Positions 44,650 to 51,869 of a DNA stretch of 64,000 nucleotides are shown here, piece after piece (the stretch's first letter is position 1; every line of letters begins with the position of its first letter). Location: the NCBI RefSeq assembly GCF_034927245.1, contig NZ_JAYFQK010000050.1, positions 55,006 through 119,005 on the forward strand, written 5' to 3'. The translations under genes and the position numbers were made by a program. Source of the stretch: Desulfitobacterium_A sp034927245. Lineage in GTDB: Bacteria > Bacillota > Desulfitobacteriia > Desulfitobacteriales > Desulfitobacteriaceae. The notes under the pieces were generated by a model. That model was not told where the DNA came from and did not search any database. It saw only the letters and a list, made by a program, of their open reading frames with translations.

Positions 44650-45232
44650 TTCTCTTCCCCCCTTTCTTTTTCATATCCGTGAAGGAGTGACCCGTAATCT
44701 GCTCGAACTTCGCGATCAGAATTCCAACCTTACTGATAATTTCATCAGCCTCGTTAATCGCTACTGTCTTTCCTAACGCTTTGCCTGTAATCGTCAATGT
44801 AGCAACAAGGGCCAGCAAAAGTGTATTCCAAATGATCTCTTGTTCACCCAAGGCAGGATAGTAGTGAATGAGATCGATCAGAATCGAGGCCGCCATCGCT
44901 CCGCTCAAGGTTCCCGCTACATCCCCGATGATATCATTACAGAAATTGGCGACAAAATCCGCATTACGCAACAGGTAAACAGCCTGTTTTGCTCCGGGCA
45001 CCTTATTCGCCGCTTTCGCATGAAGGGGCTTTTCGGAAGCAGCGGTTGCCGCTATACCGATAATATCAAAGATAATACTAATAACGATAATAACCAAAAG
45101 TAGAATCCAAGAAACCGCAATCGTAGAATTTCTCATCAAAAGTTCTGAACCAAAACCTGCGACAATTGCAATCATAAAACTCAGTATGAAAACAAAGGCA
45201 GTTTGTTTCCAACTTTTCCGTTTACGTGCCAA
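44636..45232 (-). CDS. CNNM/DUF21-like membrane protein, 198 residues
   Basis: The start is probably TTG 45232; a TTG 21 bp upstream overlaps GAGGAGG. It has about four membrane segments. The middle segment IGIAATAASEKPLHAKAANKV and FCNDIIGDVAGTLSGAMAAS resembles the CNNM (DUF21) transmembrane domain of CorB/HlyC-type proteins, but there are no CBS domains. A cation-transport role is possible. It lies between dxs and the PAP2-like gene and overlaps dxs by 14 bp. Confidence 0.68.
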   Translation of the reverse strand: MARKRKSWKQTAFVFILSFMIAIVAGFGSELLMRNSTIAVSWILLLVIIVISIIFDIIGIAATAASEKPLHAKAANKVPGAKQAVYLLRNADFVANFCNDIIGDVAGTLSGAMAASILIDLIHYYPALGEQEIIWNTLLLALVATLTITGKALGKTVAINEADEIISKVGILIAKFEQITGHSFTDMKKKGGKRNGDS

Positions 45233-45265
45233 AGAGACCTTAAACCTCCTCAATAGATAAAAACA

Positions 45266-45709
45266 TTAAACGATAATTCCGACAATAATCCCAACAATAG
45301 CCCCAGCCAAAACTTCTAAGGGCGTATGCCCAATCAATTCCTTCAAACGCTCCTGAGATAGATCTGACATCTGTTGATATAACCCTGCCACAAGCCGATT
45401 GATAACCTCGGCCTGTTTTCCGGCCTCGCGCCTTACACCTGCCGCATCATACATAACGATCATCGCCAGTACTGCGGCAACAGCGAAGATTGGAGAGTTC
45501 CATCCATAGTATTTACCAATGCCAACAGCTAACGCGCTAACCGTAGCCGCATGGGAACTGGGAAATCCCCCCGAGCTCACCAGAAAATAGATATTGAACG
45601 TATGATGGATACTGAAATTAATCAATACCTTGATGATTTGAGCAGCTAACCATGCAGTGATCGCCGAAATCAAAATCGTATTTTGAAAAAGTTCGGAAAG
45701 TATTGTCAT
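45266..45709 (-). CDS. Divergent PAP2 family (DUF212, YuiD-like) membrane protein
   Basis: I start at ATG 45709, four bases after GAGGTGGG; an in-frame TTG 12 bp earlier overlaps the ispA stop. The 147-residue protein has about four membrane segments with SSGGFPSSHAATVSALAVGIG and YDAAGVRREAGKQAEV, the divergent PAP2 signature. It may dephosphorylate a lipid phosphate such as undecaprenyl or other isoprenoid pyrophosphate, which fits the ispA-dxs context. This is family-level inference. Confidence 0.88.
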   Translation of the reverse strand: MTILSELFQNTILISAITAWLAAQIIKVLINFSIHHTFNIYFLVSSGGFPSSHAATVSALAVGIGKYYGWNSPIFAVAAVLAMIVMYDAAGVRREAGKQAEVINRLVAGLYQQMSDLSQERLKELIGHTPLEVLAGAIVGIIVGIIV

Positions 45710-45717
45710 AGCCCACC

Positions 45718-46581
45718 TCAATGCTTGCGGTCAGCAATGTAATCGGCTAAAGAATGCAGGAAATCCACAGGATAATTAAAAACGGCCAGCGCCTCATGGG
45801 CCTCTTTAACCTTGGCTGCAAGCTGTTCTTTCGCCCCGGCTAACCCTAATAGGGAGGGATAAGTCGACTTTTCCTGAGCAAGATCACTCCGGATGGGTTT
45901 TCCTAAAGTTGCACTGTCTCCCTCAATATCGAGAATATCATCTTTGATTTGAAAAGCGAGACCCAACGCCTGGGCATAACGCGTTAAGGCATCAATCTGT
46001 TCTGCTGTTCCCCCGCCCAGAATTCCTCCCATGCGCGCGGATACAACCAGCATCGCTCCGGTTTTATGCCGATGAATTCGTTCGATTTCCTCAAGGTTTA
46101 AGATTTTTCCTTCAGCCTCGAGATCTAAAACTTGCCCCAGGACCATCCCTTCCGGGCCTGCTGCCTGAGCCACTTCCCGAATAACCCGCAATTGTCTTTC
46201 CGCAGGTACGGGTAGCGGTCGTGCAATCAGTTCAAAAGCATAGGTTAAGAGGCCATCCCCTGCAAGGATTGCTTTTCCTTCACCAAATACCTTGTGGTTA
46301 GCTAAACGACCCCGGCGATAATCATCATTATCCATTGCCGGCAGATCATCATGAATCAGAGAATACGTATGAATCAATTCTAAAGCACAGGCAGCCGGGA
46401 GAATTTGATCTGCTTCGCCCCCCACCGCATCGGCGGCAGCTAAAGCCAGCACCGGGCGAATCCGTTTTCCGCCCCCCATCAGCGAGTAGCGCATGCTTTG
46501 CCCCATCGTATCCTTATTCCAAGGCAGGTTCTCCAAAAAAGCTTCAATTTTTTCTACATAGGATTCAGAAGTACAAAACAT
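45718..46581 (-). CDS. ispA: Polyprenyl (farnesyl) diphosphate synthase
   Basis: A 287-residue trans-isoprenyl synthase. The two Asp-rich motifs, IHDDLPAMDND and FQIKDDILD, bind magnesium and diphosphate. GGGKRIRPVLAL is typical of the N-terminal part. It builds geranyl or farnesyl diphosphate from IPP and DMAPP. xseB precedes it by 6 bp and the divergent PAP2 gene follows, the usual xseA-xseB-ispA-dxs operon. Confidence 0.96.
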   Translation of the reverse strand: MFCTSESYVEKIEAFLENLPWNKDTMGQSMRYSLMGGGKRIRPVLALAAADAVGGEADQILPAACALELIHTYSLIHDDLPAMDNDDYRRGRLANHKVFGEGKAILAGDGLLTYAFELIARPLPVPAERQLRVIREVAQAAGPEGMVLGQVLDLEAEGKILNLEEIERIHRHKTGAMLVVSARMGGILGGGTAEQIDALTRYAQALGLAFQIKDDILDIEGDSATLGKPIRSDLAQEKSTYPSLLGLAGAKEQLAAKVKEAHEALAVFNYPVDFLHSLADYIADRKH

Positions 46582-46587
46582 TTACGC

Positions 46588-46848
46588 TCATCCTTCCGCA
46601 ACGAAATCAGCCGGTCGAACTTCGAGGTCCCCATCCGGTCCCTCCAGCAAAATCTCCATCTGTTTTTCAGCATGATCGAGTAAACGGTTACACTGTTGAA
46701 CCATTTGAATTCCTTGTTGGAATAAGTTTAAGGCCTCTTCTAAGGGGACCTCTTTTTGTTCAAGTTCCCGAACAATCTGCTCAAGCCGGCCGATTCCTTC
46801 TTCAAACGTAACCTCTTGGGTCATCTCTTGTCTTTCAGCAGTCATCAT
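46588..46848 (-). CDS. xseB: Exodeoxyribonuclease VII small subunit
   Basis: An 86-residue protein with the XseB core FEEGIGRLEQIVRELEQKEVPLEEAL, a short coiled coil. Several XseB chains bind one XseA to form ExoVII, which degrades single-stranded DNA. The start ATGATG is near GAGGGG. It sits 17 bp after xseA. Normal length. Confidence 0.97.
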   Translation of the reverse strand: MMTAERQEMTQEVTFEEGIGRLEQIVRELEQKEVPLEEALNLFQQGIQMVQQCNRLLDHAEKQMEILLEGPDGDLEVRPADFVAEG

Positions 46849-46865
46849 TTATCCCCTCTTTACGA

Positions 46866-48083
46866 TTATCCCTCGTTATCTGTCGTGAGGATCTGACAGG
46901 TCAGTGCCCCTTCATGGAGACGAACCTTAACTTGATCCCCCGGATTAGCTCCGCGACTTGAACGGAGAAGTTGCCCCTCTGAGTTATAGGTCAGCGAGTA
47001 GCCTCTGCCAAGAATCGCCAATGGACTGAGTAAATCGAGCTGAGTTGCCAATAATTTTAGTATACCATTTTTATCCGAAACAAATCTAGTCATCTTTTGT
47101 TCCAGGGCCGTGCTGACATTGTCTAGGCGCTGGCGGTTTTGCTCGATTCGCCACATCGGGTTTTGCAGCGCTCCGCTCGCTGCCAGGCTATTGATTTTCT
47201 CTCTTTTTCGACCCATTTGGGCTTTCATTCCCGACTGAAGCCGAGCACCCAGATCCTCGACATCGTGGCGCAATTCAAGAAAAATCGGTACTGCTAGTTC
47301 TGCGGCCGCAGAGGGTGTTGGCGCCCGTAAATCGGCAACCATATCAGCAATCGTAACATCTGTTTCATGACCGACAGCTGAAATAACCGGAATAGCCGAA
47401 TTGGCAATTGCCCGCGCTACTTCCTCGGTATTAAAGGCCCAGAGTTCTTCTAAGGAACCGCCCCCCCGGCCGACGATCAGAACGTCAACCTTGCCGTAAC
47501 GATTTAAGCGTTCAATCGCCTGGGCCACTTCGTAAGGAGCCTGATCGCCTTGAACCGCCGCCGGGGCTAAAATCCACGAAAGATGGGGATCACGGCGCCC
47601 CATTACTTTTAAAATATCACGAATAGCCGCTCCGGTGGGACTTGTGACAATCCCTACGCGGCGCGGAATTCTGGGAATAAGCTTTTTACGTTCCTGATCA
47701 AAAAGACCTTCTGCCGCCAAACGCTGCTTTAATTGTTCAAAAGCAAGATAAAGGGCACCGACACCGCTCGGCTGCATTTCATCAACATAGAGCTGAACAT
47801 TCCCATCCCGTTCATAGACTTTAACACTTCCCCTGATCAGGACCTTCATCCCATCCTGGGGAATAAAGCGTACGCGCTCTGCACGGCTGCGAAACATTAC
47901 CGCTTTAATGCTTGAAGAGTGATCCTTCAAAGTAAAATACCAATGTCCTGACGGGCGGTGATTCTTATAGTTGGATATTTCGCCGCTCACCCAACAGCTC
48001 GCCAGATCATCATTATCACTCAGCGTACGGCTGATTTCTGTCGTCAATTCTGCCACAGTCCAAATTCTTGGCACAAACTTCAC
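46866..48083 (-). CDS. xseA: Exodeoxyribonuclease VII large subunit
   Basis: A 405-residue protein. The N-terminal OB-fold contains CWVSGEISNYKNHRPSGHWYFTLKD. The catalytic domain has VGIVTSPTGAAIRDI, DVLIVGRGGGSLEELWAFN and SAVGHETDVTIADMVADLRAPTPSAAAE, all diagnostic. A coiled-coil region follows (about 260-340). The start is GTG with GAGGTG-like sequence upstream. It shares the operon with xseB and ispA. Confidence 0.98.
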   Translation of the reverse strand: MKFVPRIWTVAELTTEISRTLSDNDDLASCWVSGEISNYKNHRPSGHWYFTLKDHSSSIKAVMFRSRAERVRFIPQDGMKVLIRGSVKVYERDGNVQLYVDEMQPSGVGALYLAFEQLKQRLAAEGLFDQERKKLIPRIPRRVGIVTSPTGAAIRDILKVMGRRDPHLSWILAPAAVQGDQAPYEVAQAIERLNRYGKVDVLIVGRGGGSLEELWAFNTEEVARAIANSAIPVISAVGHETDVTIADMVADLRAPTPSAAAELAVPIFLELRHDVEDLGARLQSGMKAQMGRKREKINSLAASGALQNPMWRIEQNRQRLDNVSTALEQKMTRFVSDKNGILKLLATQLDLLSPLAILGRGYSLTYNSEGQLLRSSRGANPGDQVKVRLHEGALTCQILTTDNEG

Positions 48084-48119
48084 CTCGGGTCCTTCATCCC
48101 CCTTAATCGCAGAGGAGAC

Positions 48120-49070
48120 TTAAAACATATTTTTCTTCCATAAAAGAAATGCGCTCACGCCGGCAACTCCGACCGCCATAAGTGAGACAATGAGAAAACC
48201 ATACGGATAATTCATGAAGGGGACATTGACATTCATCCCCCAGAAACTCGCGATCATGGTCGGGACGGCCAAAATAATCGTCATCGACGCCAAAAATTTC
48301 ATGACCATGTTCAAATTATTGGAGATAATTGAGGCAAAGGCATCGGTCATACTGCTGAGGATATTTGTATACATTTCTACCATTTGTATCGCCTGATTAT
48401 TTTCAATAATGACATCCTCCAGCAAATCTTCATCCTCTTCATACATTTTAATTAAATGTTGAGCTTGACTATTAGAACGCAAGCGCAGGAGACGATCCAT
48501 CACCACTCCATTGGAGCGCAAAGAAGATGTAAAGTAGGTTAAGCCTTTCTGGAGATCCATGAGTTGAAAAATCTCCTGGTTCTTCAGAGACTTACGCAAA
48601 TCAACTTCGATTTGATCTGTCCGCCGATTGATTTGCCGCAGGTATTTCAGAAAGTAAGTTGCAGATTTATAAAGAATTTGAAAAACAAAACGGGTTTTCT
48701 TTGCTGTATTAAAACTTCGACAACTGATAGGGCTAAATTCGGTAAGGACAGGATTATCTCTTAAACATACAGTAATAAGATAGTCCTGAGTCAGGATAAT
48801 TCCCAAAGGCAGTGTGTCATAATTTGTCTCATTATACATTACAGGAATATCTGTGAGCACGAGGATATGTTCTTCTTCAAGTTCAATCCGGGAACGTTCT
48901 TCTTCGTCAAGGGGCGCCTTTAAAAAATCCAGCGGTGCTCCGGTTGCCCCGGACACAGCAATAAGTTCTTCCGAGTTTGGGTTGACAAGCTTTATCCAAG
49001 AATTTTTGATCAGATCCGTTAAATCAAATTCGCGATAGTTCTCCCCATCATTTTTTATAACCTTCAACAT
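48120..49070 (-). CDS. corA: CorA-family magnesium/cobalt transporter
   Basis: I start at ATG 49070, seven bases after AAAGGGGGG, giving 316 residues. The long helical cytoplasmic part is followed by two C-terminal membrane helices; FWGMNVNVPF after the first contains the GMN selectivity signature. The C-terminal basic tail WKKN is typical. It probably imports divalent cations as a pentamer. It lies upstream of xseA on the same strand with a 36-bp gap. Confidence 0.94.
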   Translation of the reverse strand: MLKVIKNDGENYREFDLTDLIKNSWIKLVNPNSEELIAVSGATGAPLDFLKAPLDEEERSRIELEEEHILVLTDIPVMYNETNYDTLPLGIILTQDYLITVCLRDNPVLTEFSPISCRSFNTAKKTRFVFQILYKSATYFLKYLRQINRRTDQIEVDLRKSLKNQEIFQLMDLQKGLTYFTSSLRSNGVVMDRLLRLRSNSQAQHLIKMYEEDEDLLEDVIIENNQAIQMVEMYTNILSSMTDAFASIISNNLNMVMKFLASMTIILAVPTMIASFWGMNVNVPFMNYPYGFLIVSLMAVGVAGVSAFLLWKKNMF

Positions 49071-49176
49071 TGGGTTTCCCCCCTTTGGACAAACTGGATG
49101 CAAGCCCAATATACTCTATTCACAAGAGACAGTCAATTCTTTCGTCACACACGATTTTTTATTGAATAAATTTAAT

Positions 49177-49207
49177 AAACCGTGCGGCCACATAAGCCGC
49201 ACGGTTT
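49177..49207 (-). terminator. Terminator hairpin after the HAO-like gene
   Basis: AAACCGTGCGGC and GCCGCACGGTTT form a perfect 12-bp stem with a 7-nt loop 35 bp past the HAO-like stop. It is followed on the minus strand by an AT-rich stretch rather than a pure T run. Confidence 0.75.
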
Positions 49208-49241
49208 TAAAACACGTTTTCTTGTTACTTCCGATTATTCA

Positions 49242-50450
49242 CTATTTAAGCGTTTCTAGCTCTTTTCCTGTCGATTTTTCATATTGATACATCGGCAATT
49301 TTTCTTCTACAACACCGGTCTTTTCTTGGATTTTGGCTTCTGTCCTCATTTTTTCGGCTTCATCTTTAATCTCTTGATATTTACTCCAAAGATCTGCCGC
49401 TCCATGCCAGTGCGTGTAATCCGGCGAGAAGTGCTGTGCTCCCTTAATGGTTGTTGCTTCAGAGTACTTAAAGAGTTCAAACATCAAGCTTTCAATATGG
49501 CTGACTTGACTATAACTTGTGCCTTTACCATTGAGTAGCGGTGTCCCATCTTTGTCTAACAGGGATCCCGGGCTCGGTTCAAGGAGTCCGTCTCGATACA
49601 GATCCTTAATAATCTTCCTTGCTTCATCCTCTACGCGTAGAGTTTCTTTCTTAATAGCTTCGACATTTGCTCTGGCATTATCTGTATATTCTTGGGTATG
49701 ACATTGCAAACAGTTGCTCCAGAGTTTGTCTCGGCCTTCCTTCGAATTCTCATCTTTTAACTGGATGATTTCATGGTTATTATCAGGATCAGTATGACAA
49801 GTCACACAAGTCGGTCCGCCGGTGGCTTGAGCAACCTGATAGTGAACACTGGATTCATAAGCTTCTTTTTGCGGATGATCAGGTCCCATGTGACAGTTTC
49901 CACAACCGTTGACCGGATCGTTTGTAACCTTTTCTCCATTATGTGCAGCTGTCTGAGGTTTAGGTAAGGCTGTTGTGTGACCTTGGTGACAACTTGTGCA
50001 CGTTTCACCGACTTTAACATGGCAATTATCACAGCCTTGCTCTTGCATTGCCGGCCATCCATCTAACAACTTGTAACGAACATTGTTCTGCGAAAAGCTT
50101 ACGGCCTTAACATGGCGAGTATCTTTCCATCCTTCAAATTCTTTTTCATGGCATTTTGCACAGGTCTCCGGTTTGACCTTCGCAAAGTTTTCATATTTAA
50201 GATCTTCCTCATCCATATTACCGTCTTCATGACAGTTCACACAGGTAACACCATTTTGTCCATGGGCGCTATCTTTCCACATTTGATATTTCATCGGGGT
50301 TTTCTCTTGATATAATTTTTCAAATTCCTTTGCTTGAGCACTATTCATGCCATCGGGCAAATAGGTGCTTTTACTGGACATTGATAATAGAACAACGCCG
50401 CCAATAATAAGCACACCTACAAGAGCCCATAAAACCTTTCTGTTCTTCAA
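49242..50450 (-). CDS. Seven-haem hydroxylamine oxidoreductase (HAO)-family cytochrome c
   Basis: A 402-residue protein with an N-terminal membrane anchor (5-25) and seven CXXCH sites at residues 70, 97, 140, 151, 183, 215 and 247. CTSCHQGH, CGNCHMGPDHPQKEAYESSVH and, near 340-351, HFSPDYTHWHG are the family segments of octahaem HAO and its reductive relatives. The haem that normally precedes the GVxCxxCH site is missing: that region (30-60) has no cysteine. There is no CXXCK and no NrfA pattern. It probably reduces nitrite or hydroxylamine outside the membrane, taking electrons from the tetrahaem protein whose stop overlaps its TTG start. The precise substrate is an inference. Confidence 0.85.
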   Translation of the reverse strand: MKNRKVLWALVGVLIIGGVVLLSMSSKSTYLPDGMNSAQAKEFEKLYQEKTPMKYQMWKDSAHGQNGVTCVNCHEDGNMDEEDLKYENFAKVKPETCAKCHEKEFEGWKDTRHVKAVSFSQNNVRYKLLDGWPAMQEQGCDNCHVKVGETCTSCHQGHTTALPKPQTAAHNGEKVTNDPVNGCGNCHMGPDHPQKEAYESSVHYQVAQATGGPTCVTCHTDPDNNHEIIQLKDENSKEGRDKLWSNCLQCHTQEYTDNARANVEAIKKETLRVEDEARKIIKDLYRDGLLEPSPGSLLDKDGTPLLNGKGTSYSQVSHIESLMFELFKYSEATTIKGAQHFSPDYTHWHGAADLWSKYQEIKDEAEKMRTEAKIQEKTGVVEEKLPMYQYEKSTGKELETLK

Positions 50451-50986
50451 TTTTTTCCCTCCTTCTTCTGAACTTTACTATGCCCAACCGTACTGTGACA
50501 AGATGCACAATTTGCAGTACCCACTGCAGTAGAGTGAGCCATTATCTGAGTCTGATTCTTTGGTTTCATATCTTGTAGATTATGGCATTGCAGACAATTC
50601 TCATCTTTGACCTCAGCCTTAGCCTTGGCAGACAGGTCAGGTTGCATCAATGAAAATTGAAATTGTGTGGGAGCTTTTATAAAATGAACGTAAGGTTCCT
50701 TTAATTTCTGAACTTTAGTCGTCAATGTTCCCGCAACGCCAAGAGGAATATGGCAATCTTTACATTCAGCAGTAATACCCACTTCATTTGATCCGTGAGA
50801 TGAGGTTTGCCAGCTTTCTACAGCGCTGTCCATCTCATGACAAGACATACAAAATTCGGTCTGAGAGGTATAGTGAATTGCACTTCCCCCAAAAAACAGC
50901 ACAGCTGCCAAACCACAAAGGGGTAACAATAAACCAAAGGGTTTTTTTAACCATTGGGGCATAGTTCTAACTGGCTGGATACTCAA
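50447..50986 (-). CDS. NapC/NrfH-type tetrahaem quinol dehydrogenase
   Basis: I start at TTG 50986, seven bases after GGGAGG; a GTG 45 bp upstream in frame lacks a good site. The 179-residue protein has one membrane helix (about 14-36) and four CXXCH sites at 46, 75, 131 and 160. This is the NapC/NirT layout that oxidises menaquinol and passes electrons to a periplasmic-side reductase. TSQTEFCMSCHEMD is characteristic. Its stop overlaps the start of the HAO-like gene (TTGA), a strong sign that the two act as a complex, as NrfH-NrfA do. Confidence 0.88.
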   Translation of the reverse strand: MSIQPVRTMPQWLKKPFGLLLPLCGLAAVLFFGGSAIHYTSQTEFCMSCHEMDSAVESWQTSSHGSNEVGITAECKDCHIPLGVAGTLTTKVQKLKEPYVHFIKAPTQFQFSLMQPDLSAKAKAEVKDENCLQCHNLQDMKPKNQTQIMAHSTAVGTANCASCHSTVGHSKVQKKEGKN

Positions 50987-51027
50987 ATCCTTGCCTCCCT
51001 TCCTTCGTAATAATATATTGAAGCATC
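50968..51027 (-). CDS. Possible 19-residue leader peptide
   Basis: ATG 51027 lies four bases after GGAGG (in GGGAGGTGAG) and opens a 19-codon frame ending in TAG that overlaps the start region of the NapC-like gene in another frame. Such short, well-initiated frames can couple translation to the next gene. It may equally be chance. No recognised sequence. Confidence 0.25.
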
Positions 51028-51075
51028 TCACCTCCCGGTGTTTTTATCCTTTATTTGATTCACCTCCTGTTAGAC

Positions 51076-51111
51076 CAAAAAATACTTGCTAATTTAATAT
51101 AGCAAGTATTT
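51076..51111 (-). terminator. Intrinsic terminator-like hairpin in the napC-like leader
   Basis: AAATACTTGCTA and TAGCAAGTATTT form a perfect 12-bp stem with an 8-nt loop and about seven T on the minus strand. It can end the sensor/regulator transcript; because it also overlaps the conserved promoter block of the napC-like operon, attenuation is possible. Confidence 0.75.
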
Positions 51112-51174
51112 CTTAAGAGACAGTTAGTCAATCATTTTAATATTCTTAATAAGATATTAGCAAATTATTAATCA
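51100..51174 (-). promoter_or_regulatory. Operator/promoter block of the napC-like/HAO operon
   Basis: On the minus strand from 51171 five 11-bp units begin TTAA, CTAA, TTAA, AAAA and CTAA, followed by TTAAGAA, three bases and CTTGCTA. The same layout, without gaps, stands upstream of napD (58519-58594). The first unit overlaps the stop of the response regulator gene. TGCTATATT may be an extended -10 element. Direct repeats at 11 bp are typical for OmpR/PhoB-type regulators. Confidence 0.7.
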
Positions 51175-51869
51175 GAAAACTTGTAGCCAACGCCCCAAAC
51201 TGTTCGAATATATTCCGGCTTAGCGGGATTTCTTTCTATCTTTTCTCTTAATTTACGAATAAAAACAGTTATCGTACTGGGATCACTTATATATTCTTCT
51301 CCCCACATCTGAGAAAAAAGCTGTTCACGGGTAAATACACGGGCGGGATGCTCCGCCATAAAACAAAGGAGTTCAAACTCCTTTGGGGTAAGATAAATCA
51401 TCTTGCCGCGAATAAATACCTCATGTCTTTCACAGTTAATCTCCAATTCGCCTTTTATGATTGATTGTGAACATGGAAGCTTGGTATCCTGTTCATGATC
51501 CCCCGATCGCCGCAGCAAAGCCTTGACGCGCAAAGAGAGCTCAACCGGGCTAAATGGTTTGACAACATAATCATCTGCGCCAAAGTTAAACCCGATACTC
51601 TTATCCACAATATCCCCTTTAGCGGATAGCATCAGGATAGGTACATTACTTTTTTCCCGTATTAAACGACAAACCTCATAACCGTCAATAATCGGCAGCA
51701 TGATATCGAGAATCACTAAGTCCGGCGATTCTTTGTGGAAATACTCTAAAGCTTTTTCCCCATTTTCCGCATAAAGGATTTGATATGCTTCCTTCTTTAA
51801 GGCTTGTTCTATAACCATATGGATACTTTCTTCATCATCGACTAACAAAACCTTACTAGTACGGTTCAT
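51168..51869 (-). CDS. OmpR/PhoB-family response regulator
   Basis: A 233-residue regulator. The receiver domain has VDDEE near 10 and the phospho-accepting Asp at about 55 in LVILDIMLP, with K in YVVKPFSPVEL. The C-terminal winged helix (YLTPKEFELLCFMAEHPARVFTREQL, then VFIRKLREKI and VRTVWGVGYKF) binds DNA. It overlaps the histidine kinase gene by 4 bp. It sits between two operons that share an 11-bp-phased repeat block, its likely binding site. Confidence 0.96.
   Translation of the reverse strand: MNRTSKVLLVDDEESIHMVIEQALKKEAYQILYAENGEKALEYFHKESPDLVILDIMLPIIDGYEVCRLIREKSNVPILMLSAKGDIVDKSIGFNFGADDYVVKPFSPVELSLRVKALLRRSGDHEQDTKLPCSQSIIKGELEINCERHEVFIRGKMIYLTPKEFELLCFMAEHPARVFTREQLFSQMWGEEYISDPSTITVFIRKLREKIERNPAKPEYIRTVWGVGYKFSD

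Noticed and set aside
49242..50450. Annotation as NrfA (pentahaem cytochrome c nitrite reductase)
   Set aside because: There are seven CXXCH sites, no CXXCK, and HAO-type segments. The NrfH-like neighbour alone is not enough for the name.
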